Assembly: GCA_030427885.1 (NCBI GenBank)
Contig: JAUICM010000008.1
Coordinates: 103,027-167,026 of the forward strand
DNA: 64,000 nucleotides
From: Rhodothermia bacterium
GTDB lineage: Bacteria > Bacteroidota > Rhodothermia > Balneolales > Balneolaceae
Direction of reading: 5' to 3'
Shown here piece by piece: positions 1-8,631 of the stretch (within the stretch, counting starts at the first letter, position 1; every line of letters starts with the position of its first letter). Both the position numbers and the translations under genes were made by a program. The notes under the pieces were generated by a model. That model was not told where the DNA came from. It searched no databases and saw nothing but the letters and a program-made list of their open reading frames with translations.

Positions 1-36
1 TACAGACCCATAAATTTCTAAATGTACCGTAGATAA

Positions 37-741
37 ATGAGTTTTAAGGATTCAAGTGTCGTAATAACAGGTGGTAGTAAAGGGATCGGACTGGCCATTG
101 CTAAAGTTATCTCACGGTCAACCGAACACCCTTTGGTTCTGGTGGCCAGGGGAGAAGATGACCTTGAAAAAGCTAAACAAACATGTCTGAAACTAGGCGC
201 CTCAAAAATTGATACAATCGTAGCTGATATCACCAATCCTGATGTGGTAAGTAAAATCGATTTTAAGGTTTATAACCCGGGTATTCTTATAAATAATACC
301 GGTACTTTTCTGGCAAAGAAACTCCAAAGCAGCAGTTTCCAGGAATTTGAGAATCAGTTCAAAGTGAATGTTTTCGGAGCTTTCAATATCACAAACCAGG
401 TGTTGCCGGGACTATTGAATCAGGACAGAGGATTGATCGTCAATATCTGTTCAATAGCTTCTCTAAAGGGATATGCGGGGAGTGGAGCATATACGGCTAG
501 TAAACACGCAACCTTAGGTTATACCCGGTCACTGCGACAGGAGCTCATTGAGTCGAATGTGGCGGTTACAGCGGTGAACCTTGGAAATACCTATTCAACT
601 TCATGGTATGATTCCGGGATAGATGAAAGCCGACTGATCGATCCGGAAGATGTGGGCAAACTAATCATTGCTCTTTCTGAGATCAGCCCGAGAACCGTAG
701 TGGAAGAGATGACGATCTTACCAAGGGTAGGAGAGGTATAG
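37..741 (+). CDS. SDR family NAD(P)-dependent oxidoreductase
   Basis: A 234-residue classical short-chain dehydrogenase/reductase. The N-terminal Rossmann glycine motif TGGSKGIG sits at residues 11-18, an NNTG-type motif follows near residue 87, and the catalytic set is S139, Y152 and K156 (YxxxK). The length is normal for the family. These enzymes move hydride between NAD(P)H and a carbonyl or alcohol in the cytoplasm. The closest general resemblance is to 3-ketoacyl-ACP reductase-like SDRs, but nothing nearby fixes the substrate. It converges on the dipeptidase gene with only 4 bases between the two ends. Family call is firm, substrate unknown. Confidence 0.9.
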   Translation: MSFKDSSVVITGGSKGIGLAIAKVISRSTEHPLVLVARGEDDLEKAKQTCLKLGASKIDTIVADITNPDVVSKIDFKVYNPGILINNTGTFLAKKLQSSSFQEFENQFKVNVFGAFNITNQVLPGLLNQDRGLIVNICSIASLKGYAGSGAYTASKHATLGYTRSLRQELIESNVAVTAVNLGNTYSTSWYDSGIDESRLIDPEDVGKLIIALSEISPRTVVEEMTILPRVGEV

Positions 742-745
742 GACC

Positions 746-1435
746 TCATTCAATGATCTTAAATCTCGATTTTGTAAGCTCATCAGGAAAGGCATTGAAA
801 TGCCACCATTCTGAACTGATCGTTTGAAATCCGGCTTTTAGCATAGCTTCCCTCAGTATGAGTCTGTTTGCATGCTGATCTGCAGTAAGGGAGCCGGAAG
901 AGATCAACTCTTCTTCATTGTCGATATGAGCCAGTGGAGTAAAATTGTCGTACTCTGTTCCCATATCAAGCGGGTTTCCGTTCTCATCAGCAACAGTCAG
1001 GTCAACAGCACAACCAAAATTATGAATGGATCCCTTTTTTGGATCGGCCACATATTTGGAACGTTCTTCTAAAGGAATATCAACCACATCCCATAAGATC
1101 TGTTGAATTCTGCGGGGCCTTGCTCCATCATATACCAGCAGTTTAAAGTGCGGGTATTCTGCTCTTAGTGAATCTGAAGCCAGGGCTAACATTTGTGCTA
1201 CTTCAGGTTGTAAATACGCATTCTCCAGATCTCCATAGACATCCATATCCATGAAATTATTTGTTCCGGAATAGCGTAGTTCTACCAGAATAGAGGGGTC
1301 AATTTCCTGAATGTTAACCAGTCCCTGATCAGCCATGATCTTATCCCAGTTTTGCTTCTCCTGTTTGCCACAGAAACTGAGCATGGGTATCAAAACTGAG
1401 TAAACGATAAGCTTTGTAAATATGGGTTTCTTCAT
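746..1435 (-). CDS. D-alanyl-D-alanine dipeptidase, VanX-like M15 lipoprotein
   Basis: A 229-residue protein of the M15D (VanX/DdpX) zinc dipeptidase family. Visible family signatures are the LRY segment near residue 53, a YDGARP motif, the zinc motif SIHNFGCAVD (SxHxxGxAxD) and the terminal EWWHF (ExxH), giving the expected His-Asp-His ligands and catalytic Glu. The N-terminus is a signal peptide with a lipobox-like LSFC near residue 22, so it is probably a lipoprotein acting in the periplasm on D-Ala-D-Ala from peptidoglycan turnover. No VanS/VanR or ligase genes are near, so a recycling role is likelier than glycopeptide resistance (inference). Confidence 0.88.
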   Translation of the reverse strand: MKKPIFTKLIVYSVLIPMLSFCGKQEKQNWDKIMADQGLVNIQEIDPSILVELRYSGTNNFMDMDVYGDLENAYLQPEVAQMLALASDSLRAEYPHFKLLVYDGARPRRIQQILWDVVDIPLEERSKYVADPKKGSIHNFGCAVDLTVADENGNPLDMGTEYDNFTPLAHIDNEEELISSGSLTADQHANRLILREAMLKAGFQTISSEWWHFNAFPDELTKSRFKIIE

Positions 1436-1488
1436 TCCATTTCCAGATCAGGATTTCATAACATCGGATCAAAAAGTTGGAATAAAGT

Positions 1489-2199
1489 ATGAAAGAAGAT
1501 TTTTTAAAACAGGGTTATTCAAAATTAGAGCAATTGATATCGGAAAAGGAGGTTGAGAAGATAAGAGGAATATATGATTCGTTGCTGGCTGACAAGGTTA
1601 GAACGGCAGGGTTGAGGAGTGATCTGGCCGGAGGTTCAGAAGAAAAACCAGTTGAAAAAATAACACAGATCATGAGGCCGAGTTTAGTAGAGCCGGAGCT
1701 CAGTGTAACAGAGACCTATAAACTTGCTCACAAAAAAGTATGTGAGTTATTAGGGGAAGACATGGAACTCGATTTCGATATGCTTATCAATAAAGCGCCC
1801 CATACGGATACCGAGACTCCTAAGCATCAGGACGCAGCTTACTGGATTGATATGCCCGATAACAGAGCGGTAAGTTGCTGGATAGCTCTGGATGATGTGT
1901 ATGAAGAAAATGGATGCATGTGGTTTCTGCCTAAGGAATCGGATGTTGTTATGCCTCACCAGTCAATGCCGGGAGGAGGAGCTTTATTTTGTGATGCAGA
2001 TGTAACCGGAGCAGAAAGTGTAGCTCTGAAACCCGGAGGGTGTACTTTCCATGATGGTTTCACACTTCATTTCAGCAGAGGGAATACCACCGATAGCCAA
2101 CGCAGGGCTCTGATCCTGAATTTCAGACCAAAAGCCATGATCGAGTTTGAACGTAATCAGGGAGTGGATCACACTGGTGACCGGAAGGTTCGTCAGTGA
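1489..2199 (+). CDS. Phytanoyl-CoA dioxygenase (PhyH) family protein
   Basis: A 236-residue Fe(II)/2-oxoglutarate-dependent oxygenase of the PhyH fold. The iron facial triad is visible as HQD (HxD) near residue 105 and a distal His in the segment FHDGFTLHFS near residue 185, followed by an Arg (SQRRA) of the kind that binds 2-oxoglutarate. Length and motif spacing match bacterial PhyH proteins that hydroxylate diverse small molecules. Its stop codon overlaps the start of the next gene (TGATG), so the two are probably translated together and act on one pathway. Substrate cannot be told from sequence. Confidence 0.85.
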   Translation: MKEDFLKQGYSKLEQLISEKEVEKIRGIYDSLLADKVRTAGLRSDLAGGSEEKPVEKITQIMRPSLVEPELSVTETYKLAHKKVCELLGEDMELDFDMLINKAPHTDTETPKHQDAAYWIDMPDNRAVSCWIALDDVYEENGCMWFLPKESDVVMPHQSMPGGGALFCDADVTGAESVALKPGGCTFHDGFTLHFSRGNTTDSQRRALILNFRPKAMIEFERNQGVDHTGDRKVRQ

Positions 2200-3008
2200 T
2201 GGAGAGATTGTTTATATATCCGCAATGGGGAAGCGCTCATCTGGATCTTCCTGTGTTTCTGGAAAAGATAAAAAAGGCAGGGTATGACGGGGTGGAATTA
2301 GGTCTTCCGATCGATAAAGGAGAACGAAAGTACATAGCTGAAACAGTAAGAGAATTCGATCTGATTTTAATTGCTCAGCATTATCATACTGACACCAGCG
2401 ATTTCGAAAAACACCTGGATAGTTTCCAGCAGTATCTGAGATTTATGTCCGAAGAAGAGCCATTGCTGATAAATTCCCACACAGGTAAGGATTATTTTAG
2501 TTTTTCGGAAAATGCTCAGTTGATAGAAACGGCTCAAAAAATCGAGGAAGAAACGGGGGTTCCGGTAACTCATGAAACGCACCGCTCACGATTTTCATTT
2601 GCAGCCCATGTTTGCCACCAGTATCTGAAGGAGTTTCCATTCCTGAAACTGACCTCTGATTTTTCTCATTGGTGCAATGTAGCCGAATCTATGCTTGAGG
2701 ATCAGCAAGAGGCGGTAACAGAAGCAATTGAACACACTTATCATGTGCATGCAAGAGTTGGGTCTGCCCAGACGGCTCAGGTCATTGACCCAAGAGATGA
2801 GAACTATACAAACGAGCGGTCACAGTTTCTGGAATGGTGGAAGCAAATGATTACATCGGCTAAAGAGAGAGGGATCAAAACGCTCACGATCACACCTGAA
2901 TATGGACCAGCCCCATATCAGTTATTTGTGCCACATACGAATACCCCAATGGCGGATCAGTTTGAAGTGAATGAGTTTATAAGGAATGAGATCAGGAAAA
3001 TAGCTTAG
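2199..3008 (+). CDS. Sugar phosphate isomerase/epimerase family TIM-barrel protein
   Basis: A 269-residue AP-endonuclease-2-like TIM-barrel protein (xylose isomerase-like family). It begins with the usual MERLFIYPQWG strand and carries the GYDGVELG motif, with metal-ligand-type Glu/His positions such as THETHR, SDFSHWC, HVHAR and TPEYGP along the strands. The ATG at 2199 overlaps the upstream TGA. A GTG three bases earlier would add one Met-equivalent residue and is less likely. It is coupled to the PhyH oxygenase, which suggests sequential oxidation and isomerisation of a polyol or sugar derivative (inference). The exact reaction is unknown. Confidence 0.82.
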   Translation: MERLFIYPQWGSAHLDLPVFLEKIKKAGYDGVELGLPIDKGERKYIAETVREFDLILIAQHYHTDTSDFEKHLDSFQQYLRFMSEEEPLLINSHTGKDYFSFSENAQLIETAQKIEEETGVPVTHETHRSRFSFAAHVCHQYLKEFPFLKLTSDFSHWCNVAESMLEDQQEAVTEAIEHTYHVHARVGSAQTAQVIDPRDENYTNERSQFLEWWKQMITSAKERGIKTLTITPEYGPAPYQLFVPHTNTPMADQFEVNEFIRNEIRKIA

Positions 3009-3028
3009 CAGTCAGCTATGTTTAGAAA

Positions 3029-3991
3029 TCAATTGAACTTCTGGAATATCTCAGACAAGGTGGAATTGATATCGGTCTCAAGATGTGGTTTGAATGCAGA
3101 TCCTGTAAGCATCTCGAACAACTCGGCATAGCGATTGTACACTTCTATTCTGAATTCATCAGGGAGATCAGGGAGGGTTTGTCCATCAAGGCCCTGAAAC
3201 TTATTCGCCATCAACCATTCACGGAGGAATTCCTTCGATAGTTGTTTCTGAGATTCTCCTTTAGCTTGCCGGTCTTCATACCCATCCAGATAAAAGTAAC
3301 GGGATGAATCAGTTGTGTGCACTTCATCAATGAGAGTTAGCGAACCGTTGTAGAGCCCCATCTCATATTTGGTGTCTACCAGTATAAGTCCCTGTTTGGC
3401 AGCAACTTCAGTACCCCTCTCAAAAAGTTTGAATGCTGTTTCCCGGATCTCATTCCAAAGTGATTTTTCTACAATCCCGCGTTCAAGTATCTCCGCTTCA
3501 GAGATATCTTCATCATGACCTTCGGTTGCTTTGGTAGCAGGGGTAAGGATTGGTTCCGGAAATTTCTGATGTTCCACCATTCCTTCTGGCAAAGTTACTC
3601 CACACAATTCTCTGAGTCCTGATTTATAGGTTCGCCATGCGTGCCCTGTTAAATAACCCCGTACAACGATCTCTATGGGAATAGGCTCACATTTTTTGGC
3701 AATGGTCACATTGGGATGAGGTACATCAATGATATGGGTAGGAACAATATCCTTAACCGTATCAAAGGAGAACTTTGCGAGCTGATTAAGGATCTGACCT
3801 TTGAAAGGAATAGCTTGTCTCATGATGTAATCGAACGCTGATATTCGATCGGTAACAACAATACCCAGAGAATTCTCGTTAAGGTCGTACACCTCCCTGA
3901 CTTTACCTTTATAGGGAGCTTTAAGTCCGGGAACTTCAGTTGCTACAATACAATTATCCAGCGCTTCACGAGTCGAAAAGTCGGTATTCAC
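3029..3991 (-). CDS. purC: Phosphoribosylaminoimidazole-succinocarboxamide synthase
   Basis: A 320-residue SAICAR synthetase, the longer type seen in Bacteroidota and yeast. It joins CAIR and aspartate using ATP in purine synthesis. Recognisable motifs are GKVREVYDL near residue 27, VTDRISAFD, PIEIVVRGYLTGHAW, KFPEPILTPATKAT with EGHDEDIS, and ILVDTKYE/DEVHTTDSSRY. Translation starts with GTG, 3 bases after the stop of the lacI-type gene, so it is most likely in one transcript with that regulator. No other pur genes are nearby. Confidence 0.95.
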   Translation of the reverse strand: MNTDFSTREALDNCIVATEVPGLKAPYKGKVREVYDLNENSLGIVVTDRISAFDYIMRQAIPFKGQILNQLAKFSFDTVKDIVPTHIIDVPHPNVTIAKKCEPIPIEIVVRGYLTGHAWRTYKSGLRELCGVTLPEGMVEHQKFPEPILTPATKATEGHDEDISEAEILERGIVEKSLWNEIRETAFKLFERGTEVAAKQGLILVDTKYEMGLYNGSLTLIDEVHTTDSSRYFYLDGYEDRQAKGESQKQLSKEFLREWLMANKFQGLDGQTLPDLPDEFRIEVYNRYAELFEMLTGSAFKPHLETDINSTLSEIFQKFN

Positions 3992-3994
3992 TAA

Positions 3995-5008
3995 CTATTT
4001 AGGTTTTTTAGTTGAACCTCTTTCTACGAGAATGGGGTTTATTGAAGTTTGGAAAAGCTTGTCATCAGTACTTTTGATGATAGCGGCTAAACGGGCTGTG
4101 GCCTGAATACCAATAGTATGCATCTGCTGATCGATGGTGGTCAGATCCAGATACTTACTCAATTTGATATTATCGTATCCCATGATTGCAATGTCATCCG
4201 GAACTTTCATTCCCAGTTTAGAAAGGGCATGATACGCACCGAGTGCCTGAGTATCGTTGGAACAGAAAACCGCATCAGGGAATTTACCCATGGCTTCATA
4301 TTTATAGATAGATTCGAAACCTGCTTCCTCGGTAAATCCGGCATGTTTGGTTGTATCACCGGTTACAAAAAGATCTTTATGGATCTTCATTTTATAATTC
4401 TTGAGAGCATCTTTGAAACCACGTTCGCGTTCCGCAGAAGACCTTGTCTTAAGAGGGGTACTGATCATCCCAATCCTTTCGAATCCTTGTTTTACAAGAT
4501 GTTCGCCAGCCATATAACCACCCTGATAATCATTAACCATAAAATAGTTATAAGCTGGATGGGCGGAGTTAACCAGAACAACGGGTGTGCCTGATGACTG
4601 CAAATGTTTGTGAATTACATCACTTACATCAATAGAAAGAAGAATAAGTGCATCAGCGGTTCCGCGGTCAAAGAAATTTACAACAGCTTCTTCCGGGTCT
4701 TTTGAACCGGTGTTATACAGGATGATATCAAGATCCATCTTTTTGAGCTCATCTTTCACACCTTTCAAAACTTCGTTAAAGAAAGGGGTAGTGAATGAAG
4801 GCACTGCCACAGCTAACATTTGTGGCTCTTTACTGGCTAGTTTACGTGCACTTACCTGAGGACGGAAATTTAGTTCGTCTATTGCTTTTTGAACTTTCTT
4901 CTTAGTTTCATCAGAAACATTTGGAGAATCGTTCAGTACGCGAGACACTGTAGAAATAGCTACACCTGCATTTTTAGCTACTTCATATATCGTTATTTTC
5001 TTATTCAT
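3995..5008 (-). CDS. LacI family transcriptional regulator
   Basis: A 337-residue LacI/GalR regulator. The N-terminal helix-turn-helix (IYEVAKNAGVAISTVSRVLN, about residues 7-26) is followed by the hinge sequence (FRPQVSARKLAS) and a periplasmic-binding-protein-like effector domain ending near residue 330. It should act as a dimer, binding a palindrome with a central CG, and respond to a sugar or nucleobase. purC follows after 3 bases; PurR of gamma-proteobacteria is also a LacI member, but PurR-like specificity cannot be shown here. The 178-bp gap to crtB is AT-rich and holds the divergent promoters. A LacI-type palindrome lies before icmF at 27859-27874. Confidence 0.92.
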   Translation of the reverse strand: MNKKITIYEVAKNAGVAISTVSRVLNDSPNVSDETKKKVQKAIDELNFRPQVSARKLASKEPQMLAVAVPSFTTPFFNEVLKGVKDELKKMDLDIILYNTGSKDPEEAVVNFFDRGTADALILLSIDVSDVIHKHLQSSGTPVVLVNSAHPAYNYFMVNDYQGGYMAGEHLVKQGFERIGMISTPLKTRSSAERERGFKDALKNYKMKIHKDLFVTGDTTKHAGFTEEAGFESIYKYEAMGKFPDAVFCSNDTQALGAYHALSKLGMKVPDDIAIMGYDNIKLSKYLDLTTIDQQMHTIGIQATARLAAIIKSTDDKLFQTSINPILVERGSTKKPK

Positions 5009-5186
5009 AAACCCTGACTATCAAATTAACTGCCATTATAAATTTAATACAGAGATGCCTTAAAACAACTCTAAACCATTCATCGCAAGTATAATCAACT
5101 TATGCAGAATATGTAATCAGATTTAAAAAATTATTTATTTCATAAAATTGGGAACGATTTTTTAGTCAATAAGCATTTATGACGGC

Positions 5187-6161
5187 ATGAGTGAAATACT
5201 TCGCATACCATATACTTTTTTCAGACCTTTGTACGAGAAAACCTCCTTTCACAGATCCGTGATAGAGGAACTGAATGACCACGGTCTGAGAAGTGCTTAC
5301 TCGCATTGCAGGGCCATTACTCGGTTTTATGCAAAGACTTTCTATATGGCTACCCGTTTTCTGCCAAACGAGAAGCAGCGTAGTATTTTCGCCATATACG
5401 GATTATGCAGATATATCGACAATCTGGTTGATGAGGCTACAGACCTGGTTGAGTTGAGTGCAATTAAAAACAAAGAGATCACAGAAAAGCTACAGGAATT
5501 CGAGCATAAGCTGACCGGAATCTATGAAGGGCGTAAAACAGAAGATCCCATACTGAAGGCTTTTTACGATACTGCTACAAAATATGATATCTCTCTGGAA
5601 CTGCCGCTGATGTTGATCGAAGGGGTTAGAATGGATCTGACAAAATCCAGATATGCAAATTTCGAAGAACTGTACGATTACTCCTATAAAGTAGCTTCGG
5701 TAGTTGGCCTCATGACAAGCCAGGTATTTGGCTACATGGATAAGAAGGCACTCGAATATGCTGTTGATCTGGGAATAGCCATGCAGCTCACAAACATACT
5801 GAGAGATATTGGGGAAGACCTGGAGAGAGACAGAATTTATCTCCCGAAAGAAGATCTGGATCGTTTTGGAATAACAGAGGAAGAATTATATGCAGGAGAA
5901 AAGTCAGATAAATTTATCGAAATGATGAAATTCCAGATCGAGAGAGCAAGAGAATATTACGTGAGGGCTGATCTCGGCATTACCATGCTCTCATCAGACA
6001 GTCGTTTACCTGTGTACCTTGCCAGGTATAACTATGGAAGAATTCTGGATAAAATTGAAGAAAACGGGTATAACGTTTTCACTCAAAGAGCCCATCTCAA
6101 CGGATTCGAGAAGTTCACAATACTACCAAAGATCTTAGTTAAAATGAAAGCCAGCGCCTGA
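5187..6161 (+). CDS. crtB: Phytoene/squalene synthase family protein
   Basis: A 324-residue head-to-head prenyl synthase. The two Asp-rich motifs of the family are visible: DNLVDE near residue 78 and DIGEDLERDR near residue 213, with the family segments FYMATRFLP and AMQLTNILRD. It would condense two geranylgeranyl diphosphates to phytoene (carotenoids), or two farnesyl units to squalene. The lone position, with no crtI or crtY beside it, is unusual for a pigmented bacterium whose carotenoid genes normally cluster. Gene symbol is by best resemblance; a squalene/hydroxysqualene synthase role is the alternative. Confidence 0.82.
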   Translation: MSEILRIPYTFFRPLYEKTSFHRSVIEELNDHGLRSAYSHCRAITRFYAKTFYMATRFLPNEKQRSIFAIYGLCRYIDNLVDEATDLVELSAIKNKEITEKLQEFEHKLTGIYEGRKTEDPILKAFYDTATKYDISLELPLMLIEGVRMDLTKSRYANFEELYDYSYKVASVVGLMTSQVFGYMDKKALEYAVDLGIAMQLTNILRDIGEDLERDRIYLPKEDLDRFGITEEELYAGEKSDKFIEMMKFQIERAREYYVRADLGITMLSSDSRLPVYLARYNYGRILDKIEENGYNVFTQRAHLNGFEKFTILPKILVKMKASA

Positions 6162-6217
6162 GCCTTTCGGGTGGAGAATCTGTTCCTAATTTGATACTAT
6201 TAGAAAAAAATTAAGGA

Positions 6218-7705
6218 ATGGCCCAGATCAAGAAAATACTTATCGCAAATCGTGGTGAAATTGCTGTACGTGTAATTCATACCTGTAAAGAACTGGGGAT
6301 CAAAACAGTGGCAGTATACTCACGTCCTGATTCTTTTTCACCACATGTACAGCTTGCCGATGAATCCGTTTTTATAGGAGAAGCTGCCTCCTCCGAAAGT
6401 TATCTTGTAATCGATAAGATAATTGATGCTGTTAAAACATCAGGTGCAGATGCCGTTCACCCTGGATATGGTTTCTTAAGTGAGAATGCTGAATTCGCTG
6501 AACGCTGTAAAAAAGAAGGTATCATCTTCATAGGTCCTGAGCCAAAAGCAATTAAACTGATGGGGGATAAAACCTCCGCAAGGGAATTGGCAACTAAGCA
6601 CAACATTCCAACACCTCCGGGTTTGAAAAGTACCTTAAAGAGTATAGAGGAAGCTGCTGAGGTCGCAGAAGAGATTGGTTTTCCTATTCTGATCAAAGCA
6701 TCAGCCGGTGGTGGAGGAAAGGGTATGAGGATCGTACATGATCCCTCTCAGTTTGAATCGAGCATAAAAGCAGCCAAATCAGAAGCTAGAAATGCTTTTG
6801 GAGACGACCGTGTGTATATCGAGAAGTATCTGGAAGAGCCCCGACATATTGAGATCCAGATCATGGCTGACAAGCACGGTAATGTGGTTCATGTATTTGA
6901 TCGTGAATGTTCGGTACAGCGTCGCCACCAGAAAGTAATCGAAGAAGCACCAAGCAGCTTGCTTACCGAAGATCTAAGGAAGCAGATCGCTGACTCGGCA
7001 ATTAAAGCAGCAAAAGCATGTGATTATGTTGGAGCAGGTACGGTAGAATTTCTGGTTGATAAACATCTCAACTACTACTTCCTTGAAATGAACACCCGCT
7101 TACAGGTTGAACATCCGGTTACCGAAATGATATCAGGTACTGATCTTGTTGCCGCTCAGATCGCTGTTGCCGAAGGAAAAGAATTGCCATTTACTCAGGA
7201 TGACATCAAAAGGAATGGGCACGCTATTGAATGCCGTATCTATGCGGAAGACCCGGAAGAGAATTTCTTGCCAAGCACCGGGATGTTAATCAAACACAGA
7301 ATACCAACGGGCACAGGGGTAAGAGTAGATGCCGGAGTGGAAGAAGGCCAGTCGGTAACGATTAATTATGATCCGATGATCTCCAAATTAACAGTACATG
7401 GAAGTGACCGAGAAGATGCTCGTAAAAAAATGCTAAGGGCTCTTGATGAGTACGAGATCGTGGGTTGTAAAACAACAATTCCATTTTGTGCATATACCCT
7501 GAATCATGAAGCTTTCATAACTGGAAAGTACGATACTCATTTTGTGAAAGACCATTTTGACCCAAAAGCACTATCAGCGGGAGTTGATCCTGAAACGCTT
7601 TCTATTGTGGCTTCATTGTTAAAATCAGAGTCTGAGAAAGACACAAATTCTGTAGCACTAACCGACGAGACTGAATCCTCAGAATGGTGGAACAACCGGC
7701 GATAA
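6218..7705 (+). CDS. accC: Biotin carboxylase subunit of acetyl/acyl-CoA carboxylase
   Basis: A 495-residue biotin carboxylase. It starts with the IANRGEIAVR motif, carries the ATP-grasp glycine loop SAGGGGKGMR near residue 165, the HVFDRECSVQRRHQK segment, and the catalytic EMNTRLQVEHPVTE near residue 290. It carboxylates biotin on a carrier protein using ATP and bicarbonate. About 45 residues extend past the biotin carboxylase C-terminal domain, but there is no biotin attachment motif (AMKM-type) in this protein and no accB gene next to it, so the carrier and carboxyltransferase must be encoded elsewhere. murQ begins 1 base after the stop, suggesting one transcript. Confidence 0.92.
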   Translation: MAQIKKILIANRGEIAVRVIHTCKELGIKTVAVYSRPDSFSPHVQLADESVFIGEAASSESYLVIDKIIDAVKTSGADAVHPGYGFLSENAEFAERCKKEGIIFIGPEPKAIKLMGDKTSARELATKHNIPTPPGLKSTLKSIEEAAEVAEEIGFPILIKASAGGGGKGMRIVHDPSQFESSIKAAKSEARNAFGDDRVYIEKYLEEPRHIEIQIMADKHGNVVHVFDRECSVQRRHQKVIEEAPSSLLTEDLRKQIADSAIKAAKACDYVGAGTVEFLVDKHLNYYFLEMNTRLQVEHPVTEMISGTDLVAAQIAVAEGKELPFTQDDIKRNGHAIECRIYAEDPEENFLPSTGMLIKHRIPTGTGVRVDAGVEEGQSVTINYDPMISKLTVHGSDREDARKKMLRALDEYEIVGCKTTIPFCAYTLNHEAFITGKYDTHFVKDHFDPKALSAGVDPETLSIVASLLKSESEKDTNSVALTDETESSEWWNNRR

Positions 7706-7706
7706 T

Positions 7707-8624
7707 ATGTCTCAATCAAAAAAGGATCTGTTTGAATCGCTCAGTAAACTCGATACTGAACAACGCAATAGTTCTACCATGTCAATCGATCTGGCCGATC
7801 CACTTGAGATCGTCAGACTGATCAATAATGAAGATCAGCTGGTAGCGAAAGAGGTTGAAAAAAAACTTCCGGTAATAGCTGAAGCAGTGGATCTGGTAAG
7901 CCAGAGTTTTTCTGTAGGAGGGAGGCTGCTCTATTTTGGGGCAGGAACTAGTGGCAGACTTGGAGTGCTGGATGCAGCTGAATGCCCACCCACCTTTGGC
8001 TCAGCACCCGAAAAAGTTCAAGGGTTTATTGCTGGTGGAAAACAGGCGATGTTTCTAGCTCAGGAAGGAGCTGAAGATTCAGAAGAAATTGGAGCTGAAG
8101 ATCTTATCAAATCTGAGGCTAAAGGAATTGATATTATTTGTGGAATTGCGGCGAGCGGCAGAACTCCGTATGTATTGGGCGTGCTGAAAAAAGCAAAAGA
8201 ACTGGGTATCAAAACGATATTTGTGACTACGGTACCAAAGGCACAGCTTTCAATAGAAGCTGATATCACAATAGATGTACCTGTAGGACCAGAAGTTATT
8301 ATGGGTAGTACTCGGATGAAAAGTGGAACTGCTCAGAAAATGGTGCTGAATATGATCACAACCGGAGCTATGATCCGGCAGGGGAAGATCTATGAGAATG
8401 TGATGGTGGATCTGATGCTGACAAATCAAAAGCTGGTAGAGAGAGCTAAGCGTATTATTGTTACCTTTGCAAAAGTAGACTATAACACTGCTGGTGAATT
8501 TCTGGAGAAAGCAGAAGGTCATGTTAAAACAGCACTGGTTATGGCAATGGCTGATCTTGGCAAAGTAGAAGCAACACAACTATTAGAACAACACAACGGC
8601 TTTATAAGAAGCGCATTAAAGTAA
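7707..8624 (+). CDS. murQ: N-acetylmuramic acid 6-phosphate etherase
   Basis: A 305-residue MurQ. It cleaves the lactyl ether of MurNAc-6-phosphate to give GlcNAc-6-phosphate and D-lactate in cell-wall recycling. The SIS (sugar isomerase) fold signatures are present: GAGTSGRLGVLDAAECPPTFG-type segment near residue 73 and GIAASGRTPYV near residue 147, plus the family segment GSTRMKSGTAQK near residue 197. Length is typical. It is packed between accC (1 base) and plsC (7 bases). No PTS or AnmK gene is in the window, although the VanX-like dipeptidase is another peptidoglycan-turnover gene nearby. Confidence 0.94.
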   Translation: MSQSKKDLFESLSKLDTEQRNSSTMSIDLADPLEIVRLINNEDQLVAKEVEKKLPVIAEAVDLVSQSFSVGGRLLYFGAGTSGRLGVLDAAECPPTFGSAPEKVQGFIAGGKQAMFLAQEGAEDSEEIGAEDLIKSEAKGIDIICGIAASGRTPYVLGVLKKAKELGIKTIFVTTVPKAQLSIEADITIDVPVGPEVIMGSTRMKSGTAQKMVLNMITTGAMIRQGKIYENVMVDLMLTNQKLVERAKRIIVTFAKVDYNTAGEFLEKAEGHVKTALVMAMADLGKVEATQLLEQHNGFIRSALK

Positions 8625-8631
8625 TTCATTT

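Noticed and set aside
2196..2198. GTG start for the TIM-barrel gene
   Set aside because: The ATG at 2199 overlaps the upstream stop and gives the normal family N-terminus.
4118..4594. 158-codon plus-strand frame opposite the LacI gene
   Set aside because: Antisense shadow of a well-conserved LacI-family regulator.
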